A stretch of DNA of 64,000 bases from Polaromonas vacuolata (lineage in GTDB: Bacteria; Pseudomonadota; Gammaproteobacteria; Burkholderiales; Burkholderiaceae_C). Below, piece by piece: positions 37,172 to 45,567 of this stretch (the stretch's first letter is position 1; every line of letters starts with the position of its first letter). The notes below the pieces were generated by a model, which ran no database searches, had not been told where the DNA came from, and saw only the letters and a program-made list of their open reading frames with translations. Both the position numbers and the translations under genes were made by a program. The stretch is from contig NZ_CP051461.1 of NCBI RefSeq assembly GCF_012584515.1, positions 401,001 through 465,000 of the forward strand. The letters are read 5' to 3'.

Positions 37172-37549
37172 ATGACAAAAAAAACCATACTCGTCGTTGA
37201 TGATTCTGCGGTTATGCGGCAGATCAATTGCGCCGTTCTAGAGTCCGGCGGCTACCGCGTGCTGCTAGCCGCCGATGGCGCTAGCGCACTGGCTCATGCG
37301 CGTAGCAGTGAGCTGGACTTGGTATTAACAGACTGGAATATGGACCCTATGGATGGCTGCGAACTCACGCGTCAGGTCAGGGGTTTGCCCGACTGCCAGA
37401 CTATTCCCATCATTGTGCTCAGCACAATTAGCAACGACAGCAGTAAATCTGAGGCCCGTCAAGCTGGCGCCAACGGCTGGTTGTGTAAGCCAGTTGAGCC
37501 GGAGACCTTGCTTTCAGTGGTCAGCAGCTTGACCGAGTCTGACGACTGA
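37172..37549 (+). CDS. CheY-like single-domain response regulator
   Basis: A 125-residue receiver domain with no output domain. The phosphoacceptor is Asp 54 (LVLTDWNMDPMDG); the acidic pair is Asp 10/11 and the conserved Lys is 106 (LCKPVEP). It sits 12 bases after motB and 71 bases before cheA, so CheA is the likely kinase. It may be the motor-binding CheY or an auxiliary phosphate sink; a second cheY near cheZ may exist outside the window. Confidence 0.93.
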   Translation: MTKKTILVVDDSAVMRQINCAVLESGGYRVLLAADGASALAHARSSELDLVLTDWNMDPMDGCELTRQVRGLPDCQTIPIIVLSTISNDSSKSEARQAGANGWLCKPVEPETLLSVVSSLTESDD

Positions 37550-37620
37550 TGCTGGTTTGATGCGCGCGGCGACGCCTCTGATAGCCTAAGCAAGACCAAC
37601 ACATTGCAGGAAACCAAATA

Positions 37621-39816
37621 ATGGATATCACTCAGTTTTATCAGACCTTTTTTGAAGAAGCCGATGAGTTGCTCGCGCAAATGGAGCAGTTGTTGGTGGA
37701 TCTGGATATTGATGCACCTGAAAAAGAACATCTCAACGCCATTTTTCGCGCGGCCCACTCTATCAAGGGCGGCGCTGCGACCTTTGGCTTTACGGCCCTG
37801 ACCAATACAACCCATCTGTTGGAGAACTTGCTAGACCGTGCGCGGCTTGGTGAACTCCGGCTAACCCTGCCAATGATGGATGTTTTCCTGGAGACCAAAG
37901 ACGTGCTGCAACAACAATTGTGCGCTTACCGCGCTGGAACTGAACCCGATCCTAAGATGGTTGCTCACATCTGTGCTGTGCTGCAACAACTGGCAATGGA
38001 GAACTTGGGCGGCTCAGCCGCCGCTGCAATTGCACTGCCGATGGATGCGCCCCTAACCGAGCTGTTGTTCGAGTTGCCCGCCGAGCCAGTGGCTAAGTCA
38101 ACAGTGGTGCCAGTTTCCACACCGGTTATTTTTACACCGGCTGCGCCCGAGCCAGAAGCCGGTCGGCTAAAAGTGCGCTTTACCAAAGTGACGGAAAACG
38201 ACAGCCGTTTGTTGGGCGAAGAATTAGCCAATCTGGGCCAAGTCATGGCGCAAACCCAAACCGCAGACAGTTTGACAGTTTGGCTTAAAACTACCTGCGA
38301 TGAGATGGATATTGTGGCGGTGTGCTGCTTCATTATTGAAGCTGACCAGATTGAAATCAGCGTCGACAGTCCAGTCGCTGCAAAAACTGAGCCGCTAACC
38401 CAGGTTGCGCCTCAAGTGCGGGTCGTATCCGCTGCGACTGCTGCGACTGCTGCGCCTATTTCTGCTCTTGTAGTCGCACCTGTCCAAGCTGCTATTGCGG
38501 TCGTTGCTCCCGTTCCCGCTGCTTCAGCCATTGCCGCAGCCGCATTCAACGATGCTGCTGCGCATAACACTGCTGGTAAAGAGTCCAGCTCGATACGTGT
38601 TGATGTGGAAAAAGTCGACCAAATTATCAATCTCGTGGGCGAGTTGGTGATTACCCAATCCATGCTGACGCAAACCGCGTCAACGCTAGACCCGGTGCTG
38701 TATGAGCGTTTGCTCAGCGGCATGGGTCACTTAGAGCGTAATGCACGCGACTTGCAAGAGTCCGTGATGTCGATTCGCATGATGCCTATGGACTATGTGT
38801 TTAGCCGCTTTCCGCGTCTGATACGTGACCTGTCTGCCAAGTTGGGCAAGCAAGTTCAGCTGCTCACCGTGGGCAAGGAAACCGAGCTGGATAAAAGCCT
38901 GATCGAGCGCATTATTGACCCCATCACTCACCTGGTGCGCAACAGTTTGGACCACGGCATAGAAACGCCAGAGCAGCGCCGGCTCAGTGGAAAAAACGAA
39001 ACCGGTCGCTTGACTTTGTCCGCTCAACACCAGGGCGGCAGCATAGTGATTGAAGTCAAAGATGACGGCGGCGGTTTGTCGCGCGAAAGGATTTTGGCCA
39101 AGGCGCAGTCGCAAGGCATGGCTATTAGTGAGAGCGCTAGCGACGAAGAAGTCTGGCAGTTGATTTTTGCGCCTGGTTTTTCGACCGCTGAGGCCGTGAC
39201 GGATATTTCGGGGCGCGGCGTGGGCATGGATGTGGTCAAACGCAATATCCACGAGATGGGCGGCCAAGTCCGGATTGCCTCCAGCCAAGGCACAGGCACA
39301 ACGATCAGCATAGTGCTGCCGCTGACGTTGGCAATTCTTAATGGCATGTCGGTCAAGGTCGGCGAGGAAGTCTACATACTGCCGTTGAACTACGTGATCG
39401 AGTCGCTTCAACCGCTGCGCAAAGACATTCATTCCATCACCAGTGATGAGCATGTGCTGCATGTACGCGGTGAGTATCTGGCCTTGATTGAAATGCACAA
39501 ACTGTTTGATGTAGCCGGCGCCGAGCATGAGCACACCCGCGGCATCGCCGTCATCGTGCATGCAGAAGGCGCGCGCTTTGCTTTGTTGGTTGACCAATTG
39601 GTCGGCCAGCATCAAGTGGTGGTTAAAAACCTGGAGACCAACTACCGCAAGGTAGCGGGTATTTCTGCGGCGACCATTTTGGGTGACGGCAATGTGGCCT
39701 TGATCATCGATGTTGCGTCAGTACAAAAAACCCATCGTGACCAAGCTAGTCTGCGGTCAGCTAAGCAGCCGCTTAGGGTGGATAAAGTTGAGCCGCAGTT
39801 TGCGCTTTCTGTCTAA
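37621..39816 (+). CDS. cheA: Chemotaxis histidine kinase CheA
   Basis: A 731-residue CheA. Order: Hpt domain with phosphorylated His 46 (FRAAHSIKGGAATFGF); a P2-like CheY-binding region (RLKVRFTKVTENDSRLLGEE) around 180-250; an Ala/Pro/Val-rich linker; dimerisation domain (VDVEKVDQIINLVGELVITQ); HATPase domain with HLVRNSLDHGIE, DDGGGL and GRGVGMDVV; and a C-terminal CheW-like domain. All catalytic boxes are intact. In related bacteria cheW, receptor, cheR, cheD and cheB genes usually follow, but here an unrelated porin does. Confidence 0.97.
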   Translation: MDITQFYQTFFEEADELLAQMEQLLVDLDIDAPEKEHLNAIFRAAHSIKGGAATFGFTALTNTTHLLENLLDRARLGELRLTLPMMDVFLETKDVLQQQLCAYRAGTEPDPKMVAHICAVLQQLAMENLGGSAAAAIALPMDAPLTELLFELPAEPVAKSTVVPVSTPVIFTPAAPEPEAGRLKVRFTKVTENDSRLLGEELANLGQVMAQTQTADSLTVWLKTTCDEMDIVAVCCFIIEADQIEISVDSPVAAKTEPLTQVAPQVRVVSAATAATAAPISALVVAPVQAAIAVVAPVPAASAIAAAAFNDAAAHNTAGKESSSIRVDVEKVDQIINLVGELVITQSMLTQTASTLDPVLYERLLSGMGHLERNARDLQESVMSIRMMPMDYVFSRFPRLIRDLSAKLGKQVQLLTVGKETELDKSLIERIIDPITHLVRNSLDHGIETPEQRRLSGKNETGRLTLSAQHQGGSIVIEVKDDGGGLSRERILAKAQSQGMAISESASDEEVWQLIFAPGFSTAEAVTDISGRGVGMDVVKRNIHEMGGQVRIASSQGTGTTISIVLPLTLAILNGMSVKVGEEVYILPLNYVIESLQPLRKDIHSITSDEHVLHVRGEYLALIEMHKLFDVAGAEHEHTRGIAVIVHAEGARFALLVDQLVGQHQVVVKNLETNYRKVAGISAATILGDGNVALIIDVASVQKTHRDQASLRSAKQPLRVDKVEPQFALSV

Positions 39817-39826
39817 AAGCATTTCT

Positions 39827-39852
39827 GATCAGCCTCTTGGGTTGGGCTGATC
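39827..39852 (+). terminator. Hairpin after cheA
   Basis: GATCAGCC (39827-39834) and GGCTGATC (39845-39852), eight perfect pairs with a ten-base loop, begin 11 bases after the cheA stop. A T-run occurs about 14 bases later, so it is an imperfect intrinsic terminator. Confidence 0.55.
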
Positions 39853-39927
39853 GCGCGGCATTTACTTTTTTGCGCTCATCAGACCTGAGCTAGTTTTAAT
39901 TAAATCTTTGCTTGTGAAAAATGCAAA

Positions 39928-39946
39928 TGCTATCAAAAAAATAGCA
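39928..39946. repeat. Small hairpin TGCTAT-N7-ATAGCA
   Basis: Six-base arms around a CAAAAAA loop in the cheA-porin gap. A second hairpin with the same GCTAT-N7-ATAGC plan lies upstream of priA (48952-48970), suggesting a dispersed small intergenic element. Confidence 0.5.
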
Positions 39947-40004
39947 CAAAAGTCTGTGTGAAAGACAATTGCAAGGTGTTTTATTTTTGTGACTAGGCTT
40001 AAAA

Positions 40005-40029
40005 ACAAACGCAACTCAGTAGCGTTTGT
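40005..40029 (+). promoter_or_regulatory. Inverted repeat before porin start
   Basis: ACAAACGC (40005-40012) and GCGTTTGT (40022-40029), eight perfect pairs with a nine-base loop, end six bases before the ATG at 40036. It could be an operator or an mRNA hairpin that masks initiation. Confidence 0.45.
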
Positions 40030-40035
40030 GGTTCA

Positions 40036-41358
40036 ATGCACAACATGAACAAAAACACACTTGCGTTTACATTTCTTAATCCCCAACGCGCCAGTATTGG
40101 CCTGCGCCCCACGATATTAGCCATGTTGTTATCGCTAGCCAGCCTGTCCGTGGCGGCACAGGCTGGCAATGCACAAACGGCTGACGGCGTTCAAACGCCT
40201 GAAAAGCCAGCGGTCGAAACCGGTGGCCTCAAAATTGAAGCGAATTTGAACGCCGTCTACCAAGGTATTAATGGCACGGCCAGCTCCGATGCACAAGCCC
40301 AGCGCCGGCTCAATTACCGAGGGGATGTTTTTCTAACTCTGCCGGCGGGTGAGTTTGGCAGCGCCAGCGGCACTGCTTTGGCTCAATTTCGCGTGGGTGT
40401 GGGTAGTGGCGTGACGCTGCGGCCAACTTATAGCGCTACACCGAACAGCACGGGCTTTACTCAGGACACGGGTGCTAATTCCTATTACGCAACTTTGGCG
40501 CAGGCCTACTACCAATTGGTTTTTCCCCTAGGCGCTGGCGACAAAGCGGCGCAAAGCCGGCTTGAGGTGACGGCCGGTAAGCTCGATTTATTTGCTTTCT
40601 TTGACCAAAATGCGGTCTCGGGTGACGAGGGACGGGCGTTTTTGAATAATGCTTTTGTGCACAATCCGCTACTCGATTCGGGTGCTGATATTGGCGCTGA
40701 TAAATACGGTTTCGCGCCTGCTGCGCGACTTGCGCTGCTGGGTCAGGCGGGGCGCTTTGACTATGGCTTTTCTCTGGGCGTGTTTGCGTCCGGGCCGGCC
40801 GCAGATTTTTCGGCCAGTCCTAGCCAGCCGCTGGTGATTGGACAGTTTGAGTTGTCGCCTCAGGCTGAGGGCGCAGCCGATGCTGGCGCACGCGCCCACT
40901 ACCGTGTTTACGCTTGGACTAACGGTCAGACGCGAGACTTTGATCAAACGCGTGCACGGCATAGCGGCTGGGGTGTGTCGCTAGACCAAAAGGTCGGGCA
41001 AGACTGGAATTTGTCTAGCCGCTACGGCCAGCGCACCAGCGGCAGCGGCCGTTTTGACAAAGCTTTGACGCTGGCGGTTGAGTACGCCGGCAGTAACTGG
41101 GGCCGCAGCACTGATGCCCTTGGCTTGGCCGCCGGCTTACTCAAAACCGGTAGCCGCTACCAAGTCGCCAGCCAAGACGGAAGTTTGCAAGGCTATGCGA
41201 GCGGCGGTAACGAGCGTTTGATGGAAATTTATTACCGCTATCAAGTCAATGAAAAGCTGTCTTTGAGTCCCGACTTTCAGCTTATTTCCCGCCCCGGCGG
41301 CGACGGTAATGCAAGCCGCGTAAGGGTGGCTGGTTTGCGTGCCAATTTAGGCTTTTAA
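40036..41358 (+). CDS. Outer-membrane porin, OprB (carbohydrate-selective) type
   Basis: A 440-residue exported beta-barrel protein. A signal peptide with hydrophobic core ILAMLLSLASLSVA ends near AQA; the mature part has many short aromatic/Gly-rich strands and ends in phenylalanine (GLRANLGF), the outer-membrane insertion signature. The pattern VTAGKLDLFAFFDQNAVSGD and the end NEKLSLSPDFQLISRPGGDG fit the OprB family. The substrate is unknown. ATG at 40036 or 40045 could be used. It has its own leader hairpin and a strong terminator and is not part of the chemotaxis operon. Confidence 0.82.
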   Translation: MHNMNKNTLAFTFLNPQRASIGLRPTILAMLLSLASLSVAAQAGNAQTADGVQTPEKPAVETGGLKIEANLNAVYQGINGTASSDAQAQRRLNYRGDVFLTLPAGEFGSASGTALAQFRVGVGSGVTLRPTYSATPNSTGFTQDTGANSYYATLAQAYYQLVFPLGAGDKAAQSRLEVTAGKLDLFAFFDQNAVSGDEGRAFLNNAFVHNPLLDSGADIGADKYGFAPAARLALLGQAGRFDYGFSLGVFASGPAADFSASPSQPLVIGQFELSPQAEGAADAGARAHYRVYAWTNGQTRDFDQTRARHSGWGVSLDQKVGQDWNLSSRYGQRTSGSGRFDKALTLAVEYAGSNWGRSTDALGLAAGLLKTGSRYQVASQDGSLQGYASGGNERLMEIYYRYQVNEKLSLSPDFQLISRPGGDGNASRVRVAGLRANLGF

Positions 41359-41377
41359 GCTGGCTTTGAAGCAGTTA

Positions 41378-41405
41378 AAAACCCGGCTTTTAAACCGGGT
41401 TTTTT
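41378..41405. terminator. Bidirectional intrinsic terminator, porin/pldA
   Basis: AAAACCCGG (41378-41386) and CCGGGTTTT (41395-41403), nine perfect pairs with an eight-base loop and a T-run on both strands. It lies between the converging porin and phospholipase genes and can serve both. Confidence 0.92.
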
Positions 41406-41417
41406 AGTCTGTTTAGC

Positions 41418-42644
41418 CTACCAGTCGACCAAACTCAGCCCTACGCTGAGCACATTGCGCCGGCGGTTGTAGTCCAGCAAGCTGTCGCCGTAGCCGCTGA
41501 AAAACTGTAGGTGGTAGCGCAGCTGTGTGTAGCTAGGCGAGCCCATTGGCGCGACTAACCAGTCGATGCGGGTTGAACCTCTGGATTGGCTGTTTAACGA
41601 ACTGCGCACCGTCAGCCCTAAGCTGTCGGTTTTATTCATCTGCCAGTTGGCGGCAAGTTCGGCCCGGCCAATGAAGTCTTGAATGTCTGGGTTGTCGTCC
41701 GTGGCGGCGTTCTCGTTGATGCGTTGCCAGAGCCGGCCTTGCACACTCAGGCTAGAAATCGGCCCCAAGCTTTTTTCCGCCGCGCCCATTAGGTAAACAC
41801 GGTTCCAGCTGCGCGACAGCGGTGTCGACTGGCCATTCGATTGGTGTACCAGTCCAAGGCCAGAGAGTCGGTAATTCCAGCCACCCGGTAGCGCGATTTG
41901 GTGTGGGTAGATGTAGACCATCTCTGGCTCATGATCGGTGCTGCGAAACGGCCGGGACAAACCGGCGTTAAACAATTGCCAGTAACTTTTTTGGCTGTAG
42001 CCAAACCATAGCGAGTCTTGGTCATCTGCATCTTCGGTACCGTTTTTCAGCAGGCCTTTGGCCAGCTTGGTGCGCACTGAAAGCTCAATTTTGGTCTCTT
42101 GCCGGCTAAAGTCGCGCGGATTGGGCGTGGCAAAGCCAGTGCTCGGCGAGCTGGGTTGCCGATTCACATTGCTAGAGGTCACTAAAGACAGCGATATCGG
42201 CCGATAGCCACGCAGCGCGAAGGTGTCGCAGTCGCTGCCGCGTTGCAGCTCCCAAAAGCGCGAGAGTTGTGAGTAGTTGTCGTTGCGGCAGCCGGTCGGT
42301 TTGCCGTCAGGTGCTTCAGTGTTGAGCGCTGGCAATAGCAACACTTGGGCGGTTTTTTGGCCGGTCTCTGGGTTGGCGGGTGCGATGGCCAAAGCCGGCG
42401 GCGCAGATCGACCCGGGGTTTGCGTCTCGGCCCAGTCTTTAAAGCATTGCAGTTGTTGGGTCGCATTAGCGCTAAGGGCTTGGCAAGATTGCCAGCCCAA
42501 AGTCGAAGAGCGGGCCGCGCCTGGGGCTGGTGCAGAAGCTGGGATTTGGGCTTGGGCTAAACCCGCTACCAGGCTAGTGCCTAGCAGCGCAAAGCTTAGC
42601 CTCATCAGCAGCTTTGTTGGTGCGAAAGGAAGAACGCAGTTCAT
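41418..42644 (-). CDS. pldA: Outer-membrane phospholipase A (OMPLA)
   Basis: A 408-residue OMPLA precursor. A signal peptide ends at GLAQA; a Pro/Ala-rich and Cys-containing extension of about 100 residues precedes the barrel. The catalytic triad is visible as His 267 and Ser 269 in HQSNGQS and Asn 281 in SRSWNR, the same spacing as His142/Ser144/Asn156 of E. coli. The protein ends in an aromatic residue (LVDW) as outer-membrane barrels do. The enzyme hydrolyses misplaced phospholipids in the outer leaflet. Longer than enteric OMPLA (289 residues) by its N-terminal extension. Confidence 0.94.
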   Translation of the reverse strand: MNCVLPFAPTKLLMRLSFALLGTSLVAGLAQAQIPASAPAPGAARSSTLGWQSCQALSANATQQLQCFKDWAETQTPGRSAPPALAIAPANPETGQKTAQVLLLPALNTEAPDGKPTGCRNDNYSQLSRFWELQRGSDCDTFALRGYRPISLSLVTSSNVNRQPSSPSTGFATPNPRDFSRQETKIELSVRTKLAKGLLKNGTEDADDQDSLWFGYSQKSYWQLFNAGLSRPFRSTDHEPEMVYIYPHQIALPGGWNYRLSGLGLVHQSNGQSTPLSRSWNRVYLMGAAEKSLGPISSLSVQGRLWQRINENAATDDNPDIQDFIGRAELAANWQMNKTDSLGLTVRSSLNSQSRGSTRIDWLVAPMGSPSYTQLRYHLQFFSGYGDSLLDYNRRRNVLSVGLSLVDW

Positions 42645-42697
42645 GAGTAAATGACCGTTAGGGTTGCTGCAAGCCTTGAGTGAGGCGCTGCATTTGC

Positions 42698-43240
42698 TTA
42701 GGGCAAGCGAGTCAGTGTAAACGGTACATCATGTGCATCTGGTGCAGCGCTGCTGCTGGTGTCTTTCCACATTCCTTTGAATTGCTGGCCGCATGAGCCC
42801 GGCACCATCTCGCCATTCCAGGTGCCGGTAATGCTGACTTTGTCAGACGATTCGTCCAGCAGCAACAGACCTTCTTCAAGGTCGCCGGCGAGTAGCGCCA
42901 ACTCCGAATGGCCGGCAATCGCCGGGCTGTCTTTGGCTAAGCCTAGCTTGCGGCTGAGTGTGCCGGCCAAGCTTTCTGAAAACTGGGCGTGGCGCTCAAG
43001 ATGCATTAGAGCTTGCGTGGGAAGGCCGGCGGGTGGCTTGGTAAAGACGACGCGCCAGTCGCCAAACAAGCGCTCGGCCAGCATGGTTTTGACCGGCTCG
43101 CAAATCACGGTTTGATCCTTTGTTGCGGCTGCTGTGGCTGCGGCGGTCTGGGCTATTGCGTTGGTTTGTACTGCGTAGCAAGCCAATACCAGTGCTGTCG
43201 ATTGAAGGCTGCGTACTAGCCAATTTGGGATGTTGTGCAT
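42698..43240 (-). CDS. Exported protein of unknown function
   Basis: A 180-residue protein I do not recognise. It has a Sec-type signal (LQSTALVLACYAVQTNAIAQ) and an Ala/Thr-rich stretch, then a compact domain with two cysteines (ICEP and GSCG) that could form a disulfide and beta-rich segments (LFGDWRVVF; VSITGTWNGEMVPGSCGQQF) reminiscent of a small beta-barrel such as lipocalin or protease-inhibitor folds. It lies between rep and pldA on the same strand, five bases after the helicase stop side and 53 bases before pldA. Periplasmic location is inferred. Confidence 0.8.
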   Translation of the reverse strand: MHNIPNWLVRSLQSTALVLACYAVQTNAIAQTAAATAAATKDQTVICEPVKTMLAERLFGDWRVVFTKPPAGLPTQALMHLERHAQFSESLAGTLSRKLGLAKDSPAIAGHSELALLAGDLEEGLLLLDESSDKVSITGTWNGEMVPGSCGQQFKGMWKDTSSSAAPDAHDVPFTLTRLP

Positions 43241-43245
43241 GGGTT

Positions 43246-45354
43246 TTATTTGGCTTTGTCGTTGTACTGGGCTTCGGCCAAGCTTTGGGCTTTGACACCG
43301 TCGGCGGCGCGCTGGGCAAATTCTGCACGCAAGGCTTTTATCTTCTCTAAGGGGCTTTGCTTGATGGTGTTTTGGTCTAACGCCATCTCGGCGATAAAGC
43401 GGCTCGGTGTGCCGGCAATCGTGTCGCGGCCTTTTTTGCGCCGGCGCAGCCAGTTCACCGCCAGTGTGCGCTGGGCGCGGGTGATGCCCACGTACATTAG
43501 GCGGCGCTCTTCTTGCAGGCGCAGCTCTATGCTGTCGGTGTTAATGCCGTCGTCGTCGTCGAGCTTAAACGGCAGCAGTCCTTCGTTGACACCGGCCAAC
43601 ACCACATGCGGCCATTCCAGACCTTTGGCGGCGTGCAGAGTCGATAGCGTGACGACATCTTGATCGCCTTCGCGCTCGCTAATCGTAGAGAGTAGGGCAA
43701 TGGTTTGCACCACTTCAAGCATGGTTTTGCGCTCTTTTTCTACCGTAGCGCCAGAAGCGTCTTCAATCTCGCCGCCGCAGCGTTTAGACATCCAGTCGCA
43801 AAACTCCAGCACATTGTTCCAGCGTGCGGCGGCGACTTTTTCGCTGTCTTCGCCGTCGTAAAGGTGTTTCTCGTAATCGATTTCTTTTAGCCAATCGAGT
43901 AAATAGACTTTAGCCGCCGCCGCGCCTATGGTGTGTTGGGCGCGGTATTGCAAGTCGTTCAGGTAGCGGCCAAATTCATGCAGCGAGCCGACCGCTTTGG
44001 CGGGCAACACCGAGCCCAGTGAGTTGCTAAACAGCGACTCAAATAAGCTGAGCTTGAACTGGCTGGCAAAAGTGCCCAGCGTGCCTAGCGTGGTGTGGCC
44101 TATGCCGCGCTTAGGCGTGGTGACGGCGCGCAGAAAAGCCGGGTCGTCGTTGTTGTTGACCATTAAGCGCATCCAGCCGCATAAATCTTTGATCTCGGCG
44201 CGGTCGAAAAAGCTTTGGCCGCCAGAGACTTTGTAGGGGATTTGCGCCCGCCGCAGGGCTTTTTCAAACGGCTTGGCCATGTGGTTGGCGCGGTAGAGAA
44301 TACAAAAATCCTTCCAGTCCTTGAACTGCGCACCGGCCGAGGTCAGTAGCTCACCCGCGCGCAGGCTTTGGATACGGGCGACAGTTCTATCAGCTTCATG
44401 CTCTTCGCTGTCGCAGTCTATGACGCGTACCGGCTCGCCCTCGCCGAGTTCGCTGAACAAGGTTTTGGGAAACAGCTTGGGGTTCGGCCCAATCACGTTG
44501 TTGGCGGCACGCAAGATGGCGCTGGTAGAGCGGTAGTTTTGCTCCAACTTAACGAGTTTGAGCGTGGGGAAATCCTGCGGCAGTCGCTTGAGGTTGTCTA
44601 AGGTAGCACCGCGCCAGCCGTAAATTGACTGATCGTCGTCGCCCACTGCGGTGAAGCGGCCGCGCTCGCCGACCATGAGCTTGAGCATCTCGTACTGCGT
44701 AGCGTTGGTGTCTTGGTATTCATCGACCAGCACGTGGTGCAGGGTTTGCTGCCATTTCAGCCGAACATCCTCGTGCTCTTGCAGCAGCTTGAGAGGCAGG
44801 CTAATCAAGTCATCAAAGTCAACCGCTTGGTAGGCGCTTAGACGTTCTTCATAGCGCGCCATGACTTGCGCGATGAGCAGATCTTCGTCACCGCTGGCCT
44901 GGGCTTGGGCTTGGGCGGCATTGAGACCTTTGTTTTTCCAGCCGCTAATAATCCACTGCCATTGACGCGCTGTGGCCATGTCGGTGCTACCGCCAGCTTC
45001 TTTGATGATGCCGGTCACGTCGTCGCTGTCGAGTATCGAGAACTGCTGTTTTAAGCCTAGCGCTTGGCCGTCTTGGCGCAGCATGCGCACACCAAGTGCA
45101 TGAAAAGTGCAGATCAGCACGCCCTTGGCTTGGCGGCCAATCAAGGCTTTGGCGCGCTCGCGCATTTCGGCGGCGGCTTTATTCGTGAAGGTGATGGCGG
45201 CGACTTGGTCCGGCTTTAGCCCGGTTTGTATCAGTCGGCCAATTTTGTGCGTGATGACGCGGGTTTTACCCGAGCCCGCACCGGCCAATACCAAGCATGG
45301 GCCTTGGAGATAGTTGACAGCTTCTTGCTGGGCGATGTTTAGGCCGTGCGACAT
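43246..45354 (-). CDS. rep: Rep-type ATP-dependent DNA helicase
   Basis: A UvrD/Rep superfamily-1 3'-5' helicase. From the ATG at 45354 (MSHGLNIAQQEAVNYLQGPC) it has 702 residues and matches Rep more than UvrD. Walker A is AGAGSGKTRV, motif II is LVDEYQDTNA, motif III GDDDQSIYGWRG, motif V/VI VTLSTLHAAKGLEW and YVGITRAQRTL. Rep helps replication forks pass protein blocks and works with PriA in restart, and priA is nearby. An in-frame start 27 codons upstream lacks conserved residues. Confidence 0.94.
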   Translation of the reverse strand: MSHGLNIAQQEAVNYLQGPCLVLAGAGSGKTRVITHKIGRLIQTGLKPDQVAAITFTNKAAAEMRERAKALIGRQAKGVLICTFHALGVRMLRQDGQALGLKQQFSILDSDDVTGIIKEAGGSTDMATARQWQWIISGWKNKGLNAAQAQAQASGDEDLLIAQVMARYEERLSAYQAVDFDDLISLPLKLLQEHEDVRLKWQQTLHHVLVDEYQDTNATQYEMLKLMVGERGRFTAVGDDDQSIYGWRGATLDNLKRLPQDFPTLKLVKLEQNYRSTSAILRAANNVIGPNPKLFPKTLFSELGEGEPVRVIDCDSEEHEADRTVARIQSLRAGELLTSAGAQFKDWKDFCILYRANHMAKPFEKALRRAQIPYKVSGGQSFFDRAEIKDLCGWMRLMVNNNDDPAFLRAVTTPKRGIGHTTLGTLGTFASQFKLSLFESLFSNSLGSVLPAKAVGSLHEFGRYLNDLQYRAQHTIGAAAAKVYLLDWLKEIDYEKHLYDGEDSEKVAAARWNNVLEFCDWMSKRCGGEIEDASGATVEKERKTMLEVVQTIALLSTISEREGDQDVVTLSTLHAAKGLEWPHVVLAGVNEGLLPFKLDDDDGINTDSIELRLQEERRLMYVGITRAQRTLAVNWLRRRKKGRDTIAGTPSRFIAEMALDQNTIKQSPLEKIKALRAEFAQRAADGVKAQSLAEAQYNDKAK

Positions 45355-45567
45355 GTGGGCAAATCGATCAAAGGGAGTCAGTTGGAGAGGGCAGAAGGGG
45401 CGGGCAAAAGAAGTTGCCGGCAGCGGATTGTGCAAAGGCCAGCCGGAATCATAACGGCCTAGTGTTGTGCTCCGCAGCTTTAACCCGCGCAGGGCTTGCT
45501 ACTATCAAGGCCTTGCAAGTTGACCGGTTCCCGGCGCCTTTTTTGCGTTTTTACTGTCAGGCGAATC

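Noticed and set aside
38731..39615. A 294-codon leftward open frame antisense to cheA
   Set aside because: It lies wholly within the conserved kinase region of cheA, with a His/Ala/Gln-rich product and no recognisable domain.
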